Shown one piece after another: positions 51,823 to 60,051 of a stretch of 64,000 nt of DNA (positions are counted from its first letter, which is position 1; each line of letters opens with the position of its first letter). The DNA comes from Aestuariicoccus sp032586235 (GTDB taxonomy: Bacteria > Pseudomonadota > Alphaproteobacteria > Rhodobacterales > Rhodobacteraceae): assembly GCF_032586235.1 (NCBI RefSeq), contig NZ_JAWHTD010000005.1, positions 127,276 through 191,275 of the forward strand. Direction: 5' to 3'. Below the pieces are notes generated by a model. That model was not told where the DNA came from, made no database searches, and saw only the letters and a program-made list of their open reading frames with translations. The position numbers and the translations under genes were made by a program.

Positions 51823-53925
51823 TCAGACCCCAAAGAGATTGGCATCGGCGATGGCTTTTTCAACAAAGGCGGCGCGGTCGGTTTCGGGCCGCCAGCCCAG
51901 CCGGTCCTTGGCCGCATCGTTGACGAAGGGCGAGAAATGCGCGCGGCTTTTCCAATCGGCCAGCGAGGGCCGGATCACCTCGGGCCGCCGCAGCGCGTGT
52001 TTCTTCAGAAAATACTTCACCGCGTCCGAGGCGTAGAACGCGTAGAGATTGCCCGATTTGACCCGGATCCGCGCCCCCGTCGCGGCGTGGATGGCGTCGA
52101 AATAATCGCGCGCCGACAGCATCCTGTCGCCGACCAGGTTAAAGCTTTGGCCCACGACATCGGCGTCGATCATCCGCACCAGGCCATCGACCACGTCGTC
52201 GATCAGCACGAAGGGCAGCTTGTTGTAGCCCGGCCCCCAGATGCGCACCGCGCCCGCGCCGTGCCAGCGCCCGATGCCCCAATGCTGCAGCGGCCCGCCC
52301 GCGCCCACGACGATTCCGGGCCGGGCAATGACCAGCGGCAGACCGGATTCGTTGTGCATCCGCATCAGACGGCGTTCGCACTCGGCCTTGGAGCGGGCAT
52401 AGAGGTTGCGGTCGCTCATGTCGTCGGGAAAGGGCGTGTCCTCGGTGATCTTGGCCGACGGATCGGACATGTCGTAGCTGGCGATGGTGCCGGTGTAGAC
52501 CAGCCGCTTGACCCCGGCATCTTGCGCCGCTTCGGCGATGGTGACGGCGACGCCGACGTCGTTTTTCAGCGCTGCCTCCCAGGTGTCGTCGAGCGATTTG
52601 GCCAGGTTGAAGACCACCTCGATGCCCTCCATCGCTGCGCGCAGGGCGTCCTTGTCGTGCAGCGACGCGGCGACGGTTTCCACCTGATCGGGCAGGTCCG
52701 GGAAGGGGCCGGTGCGCCCGCGCGACAGCACGCGCACATCGCGGCCATCGGCCACCAGCCGCCGGGTCAGGGCGCGGCCGATAAAGCCGGTGCCGCCGAT
52801 GACCAGTGCGGTGGGTTGCGGCGCGCGGGTCTGCGCGGGCGGTGCGGCGACTGTCAGGACCTTTTTCGGCAGTTTCTTAAGCGCCGCGTCGATGGTCTCC
52901 ATGACCGTGACCGCGCTTTTGCTGGAAAAGCGCGCATCCGCCTCGGCGCCGCTGGCAAGCGACCCGTAGATGGCGGCGTTCATTCCGCGAAAGCTCTGGC
53001 CGTAGGGGTTGCGTGTGTTCAGCGACCGGCCCTGCACCCAGGCATTGCGAAACCCTTCGCGCAGATGCTGGCCCGCGAGCGACAGCTGCCGCCTGAGCGG
53101 GTTCACCACCAGATCGGCGGTGTTCTCACGCTCGACGATCAGCACGTCGCTGGCGTAATCCAGACGCGCCCGCGCCGACGACCCACGCAGCGTGACCGAC
53201 CGGTCGTCCGTCGTTTCGACCAGCGAGAGGGTGAAGGTGATGTCCACCCCGCCCGCCTTGGCCAGAATGCGGAACCCCTGCGGGCGCGGATCGTTGCCCG
53301 GCAGGTCGACGGGTTTGCTGGCCTCGGCAAAGGTCACGTCGAGCGGGCCGAAGAGGTCGACCGCAAAGGCCACCAGATGCGGCCCCAGCTCTAGCAGCAG
53401 GTTCCGCGGCTCGCGCAGAAGCCAGAGGTTGAACGGCCCCGACCGCAGCGGGGCAAGTGGCAGCGCCCAGGTGATCTCGGCCCCCGAAACGCGGCCAAGA
53501 TCGCCGCCCTGCATCATGGACTTGAGCCGCTGGTAGGACGGCAGGCCCAGAAAGTTGTGCCCGGCGTGGAACCGTTTGCCCGCCGTTTCGGCGGCCTTCA
53601 GGATCGCCCGGGTGTCCGCCGCCGAGGTCGCGACCGGCTTTTCCACCAGGACATGCAGCCCACCCTTAAGGCACTGGATCGCCAGATCGCGGTGCAGATG
53701 CGGCGGGGTCAGAATGTGCACCGCGTCGCAGGCCCCGCTGCCGATCAGCTCTTCGACGGAAGTGAAGGCGCGCAGGCCATAGCCCTCGGCCATCCCCCGC
53801 GCCGCCCGTTCGGACACGTCGCAGATCGCCGTCAGCTGTACACCCTTGGTGGCGCGCAGGGCGTCGGCGTGCCAACCGGCGATGTATCCGGCCCCGATCA
53901 GGCCAACGCGGATAGGATTTGCCAT
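51823..53925 (-). CDS. Fused Gfo/Idh/MocA oxidoreductase - extended SDR epimerase
   Basis: A 700-aa two-domain enzyme. N-terminal part (1-360): Rossmann VGLIGAGYIAGWHADAL and the Gfo/Idh motif VLVEKPVATS. C-terminal part (about 370-700): second Rossmann ALVIGGTGFIGRALTRRL, YxxxK as NLYARSKAECERR, and an extended-SDR substrate half. An NAD-linked sugar dehydrogenase next to an epimerase in one chain fits making a modified sugar for EPS. A good ribosome site (AGAGG) precedes the ATG. It is the last gene of the minus-strand EPS operon, 12 bp after the GT2. Confidence 0.88.
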   Translation of the reverse strand: MANPIRVGLIGAGYIAGWHADALRATKGVQLTAICDVSERAARGMAEGYGLRAFTSVEELIGSGACDAVHILTPPHLHRDLAIQCLKGGLHVLVEKPVATSAADTRAILKAAETAGKRFHAGHNFLGLPSYQRLKSMMQGGDLGRVSGAEITWALPLAPLRSGPFNLWLLREPRNLLLELGPHLVAFAVDLFGPLDVTFAEASKPVDLPGNDPRPQGFRILAKAGGVDITFTLSLVETTDDRSVTLRGSSARARLDYASDVLIVERENTADLVVNPLRRQLSLAGQHLREGFRNAWVQGRSLNTRNPYGQSFRGMNAAIYGSLASGAEADARFSSKSAVTVMETIDAALKKLPKKVLTVAAPPAQTRAPQPTALVIGGTGFIGRALTRRLVADGRDVRVLSRGRTGPFPDLPDQVETVAASLHDKDALRAAMEGIEVVFNLAKSLDDTWEAALKNDVGVAVTIAEAAQDAGVKRLVYTGTIASYDMSDPSAKITEDTPFPDDMSDRNLYARSKAECERRLMRMHNESGLPLVIARPGIVVGAGGPLQHWGIGRWHGAGAVRIWGPGYNKLPFVLIDDVVDGLVRMIDADVVGQSFNLVGDRMLSARDYFDAIHAATGARIRVKSGNLYAFYASDAVKYFLKKHALRRPEVIRPSLADWKSRAHFSPFVNDAAKDRLGWRPETDRAAFVEKAIADANLFGV

Positions 53926-53937
53926 GAAGGTTGCCTC

Positions 53938-54897
53938 TTACTTGTATTCGATGATGCGCATGTCGGCGCGGCGCAGCCGGCGCAGGTGGAACCGCGCCAT
54001 GCCGATCATGTTCGGGAGTTTCGACAGGGTCAGCAAAGCCGCAAAGCGCCGCGCCTCGGCCGGGCGCACGCCATCGCGCACCAGACCCCTGAGGGTGCGC
54101 ATGTGGTTGAGCGGATAGCTCGCCAGCGCCAGCACGCTCAGCGGCCAGAACGTGACCAGCCCGAGCACCGCCAGCGCCGGCATCGCCAGACCGTAGACCA
54201 GCACGCGGCGGCGTTGGGTGACGAAATACTCGGGGTGCAGGTGCCCTACCTGGGCAAAGCCATGCCCCGTGCGCACCGCCCGCGCCCACCATTGGCCGAA
54301 CCGCAGCATCGCCGCGTCGTGGCGCGTCATGCCGATGGGCAGGCGTTCGAGCCGCCAACCGGCCTTGCGCGCGCGGGTGCAGAATTCGTCGTCCTCGGCG
54401 GCGATCACATTGGGGTTCATGCCGCCCAGCGCGGCCCAGACCGCGCCGCGCACCATCATATCGCCGCCGCAGGCGTCGATCGTCCCGGCGGGACGGTGCC
54501 ATTCCCAGTCGCAGAGCGCGTTGTAGATGCTGGCATCGCGGTGAATTTCCGCCCGCCAACCGGTGACCAGCGCCAGATCGGGATGCGCCTGCAGATGCGC
54601 GCGGGCGGCGTCGATGAACCCCGGAACCAGCGCGCAATCGCCGTCGATGAACAGAACGAATTGCGGATCGCTCAGCGCGTCGAAACCCGCGTTTCGGGCG
54701 CGGGCGGCGGTGAAGGGGCGGGTCATGTCCAGATTGACGACCAGCGCGCCCGCCGCCTCGGCCTGCGCGACGCTGTCGTCGGTCGAGCCGCTGTCGACAT
54801 AGACCACCTGCCGCGCCTGACCCGTGACCGAGGCCAGCGCGGCCACCAGCCGCGCGCCCTCGTTGCGGCCGATCAGAACGACGTCCACCTGGGTCAT
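53938..54897 (-). CDS. GT2-family glycosyltransferase
   Basis: A 319-aa GT-A enzyme. It shows QVDVVLIGRNEGARLVAALAS (split), VVYVDSGSTDDSVAQAEAAG, FTAARARNAGFDAL and the DxD LFIDGDCALVPG. Two hydrophobic helices near the C-terminus (VYGLAMPALAVLGLVTFWPL) suggest membrane contact. It overlaps the GT4 stop by 4 bp and precedes the fused oxidoreductase. A sugar-adding step of the EPS repeat is likely. Confidence 0.88.
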   Translation of the reverse strand: MTQVDVVLIGRNEGARLVAALASVTGQARQVVYVDSGSTDDSVAQAEAAGALVVNLDMTRPFTAARARNAGFDALSDPQFVLFIDGDCALVPGFIDAARAHLQAHPDLALVTGWRAEIHRDASIYNALCDWEWHRPAGTIDACGGDMMVRGAVWAALGGMNPNVIAAEDDEFCTRARKAGWRLERLPIGMTRHDAAMLRFGQWWARAVRTGHGFAQVGHLHPEYFVTQRRRVLVYGLAMPALAVLGLVTFWPLSVLALASYPLNHMRTLRGLVRDGVRPAEARRFAALLTLSKLPNMIGMARFHLRRLRRADMRIIEYK

Positions 54898-56132
54898 GTC
54901 GCCGCCTCCGGCCGTTTGGGCGGCGGCGGCGCGCCCTTTGTGTAGGACTGGAAAAGAGACGAGAGGCGGGCGGCCTCTTGCCTAATGTCGAACTCTGCCA
55001 GCACCCGGGCGCGGCCCCGCGCGCCCATGTCCCGGCGGCGCTCCGGATCGTCCAGCAGGTCCTGCAACGCGTCGCGCAGGGCCTCGGCATCGCCGGGGGC
55101 GACGAGCAGGCCGCTTTCGCCATGCTCGACCAGCTCGGGGATGCCCGCGATCCGCGTCGTCACGACCGGCACGCCCGCCGCCATCGCCTCCATCAGTACC
55201 ACCGGCACGCCCTCTGCAAAGCTGGGCAGGACGAAGACATCCGTCTCGCCCAATGCCGCGGCCACCGCATCCTGCGACTGGTAGCCGGCAAAGGTCACCC
55301 GATCCGACAGGCCAAGCGCCTTGGCATAGGCCTCCAGCCCCGCCCGCTCTGGCCCGTCGCCGATCAGCGTGACCTGCGGCCTCCCGTCCATCTGCGCCAG
55401 CGCCTCCAGCAACACCCGCACGCCCTTGACCGCCGCAAGCCGCCCGACGAAGAGCAGGTTCTTGCCGTCATGCGCGGCAGGGGCGTAGCGGCCCGGCTCC
55501 ACCCCGCAATGCACGATGTGCAATCGCGGCCAATCCTGCGGATCGGCGAAACACATCAGCTGCGAGCGACAGAAATCGCTGATGCATGCCACAAACGCCG
55601 CGCGCCGCGCCTTGGCGTCGATCCGCCAATGGTGCGGCTCAAAGAAGATATCCGGCCCGTGGATGGTAAAGCTGAAGGGAATGCCCGAAAGCTCCGACGC
55701 CAGCATCGCCACGGTGCACGAGGCCTTGGCGATGTGATTGTGCAGATGCTGCACGCCGTTGTCCGCCAGATGCGCGGCCAGCACCCCGGCCTCGAGGAAA
55801 TAGATCAGGTTGTAGGCCCGGCCCCGCACCCCCTTGGGCGCGGTGGCCCACGCCAGTTTCAGCGCCCGCAGATAGCGCCCCGGGGTCCGCATCCAGCGCA
55901 GATGCGCCCGGATCAGCGTCAGGGGCGATTTGGCGGCGTCCAGCACCCCGAAGGTGCGCGCGTGTTCGGCGCGCTGCTCGGGTCCCACCAGATGCTCGGC
56001 CCCGGTGGTGCGGATCGAACAGGTCAGAACCTCGTGCCCCAGATCGCGCAGAGCGGCGACCTCGCGCTGGATGAAGGTGTCCGATGCGCGGGGGTATTCG
56101 CCGGTCAGATAGGCCAGCTTGGGCAACGTCAT
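54894..56132 (-). CDS. GT4-family glycosyltransferase
   Basis: A 412-aa GT-B enzyme. It shows KLAYLTGEYPRASDTFIQREV (split), acceptor-half FTIHGPDIFFEPHHWRID, donor-half LLFVGRLAAVKGVRVLLEAL, and the EX7E motif FAEGVPVVLMEAMAAGVPVVTTRIAGIPEL (split). It is coupled on both sides by 4-bp overlaps, to the epimerase upstream and the GT2 downstream. It is typical of exopolysaccharide or colanic-acid-type GT4 enzymes. Confidence 0.9.
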   Translation of the reverse strand: MTLPKLAYLTGEYPRASDTFIQREVAALRDLGHEVLTCSIRTTGAEHLVGPEQRAEHARTFGVLDAAKSPLTLIRAHLRWMRTPGRYLRALKLAWATAPKGVRGRAYNLIYFLEAGVLAAHLADNGVQHLHNHIAKASCTVAMLASELSGIPFSFTIHGPDIFFEPHHWRIDAKARRAAFVACISDFCRSQLMCFADPQDWPRLHIVHCGVEPGRYAPAAHDGKNLLFVGRLAAVKGVRVLLEALAQMDGRPQVTLIGDGPERAGLEAYAKALGLSDRVTFAGYQSQDAVAAALGETDVFVLPSFAEGVPVVLMEAMAAGVPVVTTRIAGIPELVEHGESGLLVAPGDAEALRDALQDLLDDPERRRDMGARGRARVLAEFDIRQEAARLSSLFQSYTKGAPPPPKRPEAAT

Positions 56133-57097
56133 GTTCCGCCCTCCCGTACCGCCCGTTCCAGCAGCTCTTCGAACGGGGCCGTGTCGCCGCCGCCCAGCGC
56201 CGCGCGCAGGGCCACGTTGGGATAGCGCAGCGGCATCAGCCGCGCGCGCAGGACCGGTTCGCGCAGAAGACCGGGCAGCCTGTCGCCGAGGGGTTTCAGC
56301 AGCCGAGCAAGCGTCAGCCAGACCGGATAGGGGATCGGAACGGAAAGGCCCGGCCAGCCGGTGATGCGTCTATGCGCGGCAAGAAATTGCCCCCGGGTCG
56401 GCAGGTCGTCGTCGATGACGTTGAGCGCCCGGATCCCGCCCGGATCGGTGCAGGCCGCCGTTAAGTGCGCCTGCGCCACATGATCCACATGGCAGAGCGG
56501 CAGTTCCCCGTCCGACGTTATCGCGACATGCAGCGGACCCGCCGACACCCCGCCCAACGCATGCCAGGTTCGCCCCGGGCCGTAAATCGCACCGGGCCGC
56601 AGGATCCAGAGCGGCGCGCCGCTCGCCCGGCAGAGCGCCTCTTGCCGCAGCTTGGCGGCGGTGTAGGGATCGCGGGCGTGGTCGGGGTCTTCGAGCGGGC
56701 TTTCCTCGGTCAGGGCGTCGCCGGGCGACAGCCGCATGGTGTCGTAGACCGTGATCGAGCTGACCAGCACCAGCCGCGCAGCCCCCCGCACTGCCAGCAG
56801 GTTTTCCGTTGCCCCGACGGTATCCGCCCCGTGCCGCGTCGACTGGTCGCCCAGATGGGCGGCGGCATGGATGATCGCGTCAGCGCCAGCGACCGCCTCA
56901 CCCAGGTGGTCGCGACAGGCCGTGTCGGCAAGGTCGGCCTTCAGCACCGCGATCCCCGCATCCCCGACCCATTCCGCGGGCTCCGGCCCGCGAATGACCG
57001 CCGTCACCTTCAGCCCGCGCCGCCGCGCCTCGGCCACGCAGGCGCGGCCGACGAACCCGGCGGCGCCGGTGATCAGGATGCGGCTTACAGCGCCCAT
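56129..57097 (-). CDS. NAD-dependent epimerase/dehydratase (extended SDR)
   Basis: A 322-aa protein from the ATG at the complement of 57095-57097 (MGAVSRILITGAAGFVG), which overlaps the upstream stop by 13 bp; the open frame extends much further but belongs to no family. It has the ILITGAAGFVGRACV Rossmann loop, the Ser region LVLVSSITVYDTM, YxxxK as YTAAKLRQE, and LRPGAIYGPGR. It acts on a nucleotide sugar or sugar-like substrate. It is embedded between the oxidoreductase and the GT4 in one operon. Confidence 0.86.
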   Translation of the reverse strand: MGAVSRILITGAAGFVGRACVAEARRRGLKVTAVIRGPEPAEWVGDAGIAVLKADLADTACRDHLGEAVAGADAIIHAAAHLGDQSTRHGADTVGATENLLAVRGAARLVLVSSITVYDTMRLSPGDALTEESPLEDPDHARDPYTAAKLRQEALCRASGAPLWILRPGAIYGPGRTWHALGGVSAGPLHVAITSDGELPLCHVDHVAQAHLTAACTDPGGIRALNVIDDDLPTRGQFLAAHRRITGWPGLSVPIPYPVWLTLARLLKPLGDRLPGLLREPVLRARLMPLRYPNVALRAALGGGDTAPFEELLERAVREGGT

Positions 57098-58212
57098 GGC
57101 ATCGGCTCCATCGGCGGGCAGGTCGTGGTCATGCTTTGCGCCCCGGTCGTTTCGCCGGCGTTCTGGATGGCCAAAGTCACCTCGGTCAGATGCAGCGCGA
57201 AATCGCCGGCGATGCGGCTGTCGCGCCCCTGCTCCAGCGCCTCGAACATCTCGGCCGGGCCCAGCATGAAGTTCATCGCCGCAGCGCCCCAGGGTTTGAC
57301 CTTGGGGTGGGTCGGGCCGGGCAGGCGAATGCGGCGCGGGAAGGGATGCTCCATCAGCCGCCGCCGCAGGGTCAGACGCCGGGCAAAGCGCACCTTGGCG
57401 GCGTTGTCCCAGGCGGCATCGCAGGACAGCACGCCGGTGTCGCCGATGATGCGGATGCGGTGGTCGTGCGGCGCGACGATGGAACAGGTCAGCCGCGTCA
57501 CCGGCCCGTTGTCGAAGAAAAGCGTCGCGACCGACAGATCGGGGGCGAAGGGACCCGTGCCCTCCTTGTCGGGGATGGTCTCGGCCGAGGCGGCGACCAC
57601 GGTGCGGACCGATCCGAACCAGGCGATGAGCCACGACAGGTAATAGCCCGCATGTTCCAGCGTGCAGCCGACGCGGAATTCATCCTCGAACGGCCAAGGC
57701 GCGCCGCTGAGCGACAGCCATTTGCGGTAGGCCGCCTGTGGCACGAAACCGTCGTCGAGCTCGGCATAGATCGCGCGCGGCGCGCCGGCGACGTTATGGC
57801 GAAGGGCGTGCCCCAGCGTCTGCGCCGCCTCGCCCAGAACCGACGACGGGGCCGAGGCGAGCATCACCCCCCGCGACCGCGCCAGCGCGTGCAGCGCCTT
57901 GGCGTCCTCCAGGGTCAGCGCCAAGGGTTTCTCGCAATAAACATGTCGCCCGGCGTTCAGGCAGGCCTTTGTCGTCTCGAAATGCGCATGAGGATTGGTC
58001 AGGTTCAGCACGATGCCGTCTTCGGGCAGCGCAGCCAGCAGGGCGGGCAGATCCGGCTGCGGCGGCAGGTTCCAATACGCGCAGAACGCGGCCTGCCGCG
58101 CGGCGACGCGATCATGCACCCCGGCCACCCGAATGCCGGGCATGACAGCCAGCGACCGCATGTAAAGATCGGCGACAAAGCCGCATCCCAATATCGCCAC
58201 CGCACGCGTCAT
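57085..58212 (-). CDS. Gfo/Idh/MocA-family oxidoreductase
   Basis: A 375-aa protein from the ATG at the complement of 58210-58212 (MTRAVAILGCGFVADLYM). The Rossmann fold, the conserved HVYCEKPLALTLEDAKAL and the C-terminal GxxH-type sheet LEHAGYYLSWLI are seen. It is a sugar or inositol-type NAD(P) dehydrogenase, first of the operon 58212-51823. It is divergent from the WecG gene. Possibly it acts with the fused enzyme downstream on the same sugar. Confidence 0.88.
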   Translation of the reverse strand: MTRAVAILGCGFVADLYMRSLAVMPGIRVAGVHDRVAARQAAFCAYWNLPPQPDLPALLAALPEDGIVLNLTNPHAHFETTKACLNAGRHVYCEKPLALTLEDAKALHALARSRGVMLASAPSSVLGEAAQTLGHALRHNVAGAPRAIYAELDDGFVPQAAYRKWLSLSGAPWPFEDEFRVGCTLEHAGYYLSWLIAWFGSVRTVVAASAETIPDKEGTGPFAPDLSVATLFFDNGPVTRLTCSIVAPHDHRIRIIGDTGVLSCDAAWDNAAKVRFARRLTLRRRLMEHPFPRRIRLPGPTHPKVKPWGAAAMNFMLGPAEMFEALEQGRDSRIAGDFALHLTEVTLAIQNAGETTGAQSMTTTCPPMEPMPWAL

Positions 58213-58516
58213 GAGCGCCCATTCCAAATCGGAAGAGCGCCCCAAATCGTCCCGGAGCGGGTGGTGCAAGGGTTTGCCATCATGCCTCTGCGCGATCGGT
58301 TCAGGCCCGAACGTCCTCTGCGCTCTATGACCGTGAAAGGTGGCATCAATTCGACAATCTTTCGAAAAACCGCGCCATTGTTTACGCGGCGGCGGATTTT
58401 TCCGGGCCAGAGCCCGAAAAGCTGTCGATTTGCCTGCAAGTGTGGCATTTATGGCTCCGCCCTGCAGTGCGGTTTGCGCTATATACCGCGCATCCGACCA
58501 CATCTTGGGGATCGCA
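58213..58516. promoter_or_regulatory. Divergent promoter region between two EPS operons
   Basis: A 304-bp gap between the Gfo/Idh-type gene (minus) and the WecG-like gene (plus). It is A/T-richer in 58330-58400 and has a TATATA at 58480-58485, about 30 bp before the TTG start. GGGGA lies just ahead of that TTG. An open frame runs through it from 58340, but the upstream 59 codons show no family likeness. No other element recognised. Confidence 0.4.
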
Positions 58517-59281
58517 TTGGAATTTGTCATCTGCGGAACGACGATCCGGGTCAACGTGGCCACCCGCGCCGCGCTCGAGGCGCGCGTGGCCGAACGGCTG
58601 GCGCAGCGCAAGGGCTTTGCCCTGGCGACGCTGAACCTCGATCACCTGGTCAAGCTGCGCAGCTCCGGCCCGTTCCGCCGCGCCTATGCGGCGCAGGATT
58701 TCGTCGTGGCCGATGGCAATCCGATTGTCTGGATGTCCCGGCTCGCCGGTCGCCCGGTCGAGCTGATCCCGGGCTCTGACGCGATCCTGCCGCTGGCGCG
58801 CATCGCGGCGCGGCAGGGGGTGTCGGTCGCGCTTGTGGGCAGCACCGACGCCGCGCTGGCCCGCGCCAAAAGCTATCTGGAACGTGAGGTGCGCGACCTC
58901 GAGGTCAGCCTCTGCATCGCCCCGCCCATGGGGTTCGACGTGCAAAGCGACGCCGCCGATGCGATCTTCGAGCGGCTGGGCGCATCCGGCGCAGGGCTCT
59001 GTTTCATCGCGCTCGGCGCGCCCAAGCAAGAGGCCTTTGCCGCCGCGGGCCGCCAGAAGGCGCCGGCGGTCGGCTTTGCCAGCATTGGCGCGGGGCTCGA
59101 TTTCTTTGCGGGAACCCAGCAGCGCGCGCCCGGCTGGGCGCGCCGCTTCGCGCTGGAATGGGCGTGGCGCATGATGACCAGCCCCAAACGGCTGGCCCCG
59201 CGCTATGCCAGATGCGTCGCGATCCTGCCGGGGCAGATGCTGCGCGCGGCCCTTTTGCGGCTGCGGGCGGAACGGATCTAG
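58517..59281 (+). CDS. WecG/TagA/CpsF-family glycosyltransferase
   Basis: A 254-aa GT26 enzyme starting at TTG 58517 with GGGGA before it. Family motifs: the DFVVADGNPIVWMSRLAG (D at the ADG turn), VALVGSTDAALARAK, ALGAPKQE and the late GAGLDFFAGTQQRAPGWARRFALEWAWRMM (split) with SPKRLAPRY. Homologues add the second sugar (ManNAcA or ManNAc) to a polyprenyl-linked GlcNAc. It is the only plus-strand gene in this part. It probably adds an early sugar of the EPS unit. Confidence 0.9.
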   Translation: MEFVICGTTIRVNVATRAALEARVAERLAQRKGFALATLNLDHLVKLRSSGPFRRAYAAQDFVVADGNPIVWMSRLAGRPVELIPGSDAILPLARIAARQGVSVALVGSTDAALARAKSYLEREVRDLEVSLCIAPPMGFDVQSDAADAIFERLGASGAGLCFIALGAPKQEAFAAAGRQKAPAVGFASIGAGLDFFAGTQQRAPGWARRFALEWAWRMMTSPKRLAPRYARCVAILPGQMLRAALLRLRAERI

Positions 59282-60051
59282 GATGTTTCGATCCGCCGGG
59301 GCGCGCGCCGCCGGAGCAAAAGCAGGTCCTTGATCCGACCCTTCAGCCCCCGTGGCGGCAGGATTTCGGCGTCGCGTTCGAACAGGGTGCCGGTCAGCGA
59401 CGGATCCATCCGCTGCGCCAGCTCGGCCCCCCAGCGCGCCGCGTCCTCTGGCGACAGGCCATCGGGCACGCCCATGGCCGTGTCCAGCATCCCCGGCATC
59501 CAGTCACCGATCACGATGCCCGGAAAGCGGTCGGCCAGGTCGGCGATCAGCGCGCGGGTGAAGATGCGCGCGGCCCCTTTCGACACCGAATAGGCCGACG
59601 CGGCGGGCAGCGGCGCGATATCGGCGAAGGTCGACACGTTCAGGATCCGGCCCCGCCCGGTTTCGACCATGTCCACCAGAGCGGCGCGGGTGCAGGCGAC
59701 CACGCCGCCCAGATTGATCGCCGTGGTGGCCATGAAGCTTTCGGCGGTTTCGTCCAGAAAATCGCGGTGCGGATAGACGGCGGCGTTGTTGATGAGCAAG
59801 GCAACCGGCCCGAGGCCGCGGCGTATCGCGGCGAAGGCCGCGTCAACCGCCTTCGCGTCGGCCACGTCGGCGGCCACCGGGTTAAACCCGTCGCCGGCCA
59901 GCGCGGCGGTGCCCTGCAACGCCTCCACCCGCCGGCCGAGGCCCGCCACGGTGAACCCCGCCCGCACAAGCTCGACCGCCAGCGCGCGGCCCAGGCCCGA
60001 GCCCGCGCCGGTCACCACGGCGATGCCGTCCTTGGGATCAAGACGTTCCAT
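59278..60051 (-). CDS. SDR-family oxidoreductase
   Basis: A 257-aa classical short-chain dehydrogenase from the ATG at the complement of 60049-60051 (MERLDPKDGIAVVTGAG). It has TGAGSGLGRAL cofactor loop, LINNAAVYPH, and the active site VSTFADIAPLPAASAYSVSKGA (split; Ser, Tyr, Lys). It overlaps the GMC oxidoreductase stop by 14 bp. Its stop meets the WecG-like gene's stop (convergent, 4-bp overlap). Substrate unknown. Confidence 0.9.
   Translation of the reverse strand: MERLDPKDGIAVVTGAGSGLGRALAVELVRAGFTVAGLGRRVEALQGTAALAGDGFNPVAADVADAKAVDAAFAAIRRGLGPVALLINNAAVYPHRDFLDETAESFMATTAINLGGVVACTRAALVDMVETGRGRILNVSTFADIAPLPAASAYSVSKGAARIFTRALIADLADRFPGIVIGDWMPGMLDTAMGVPDGLSPEDAARWGAELAQRMDPSLTGTLFERDAEILPPRGLKGRIKDLLLLRRRAPRRIETS

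Noticed and set aside
58340..58516. Upstream extension of the WecG-like gene by 59 codons
   Set aside because: The extension lacks family likeness and the TTG at 58517 has a ribosome site; the extension is upstream DNA.
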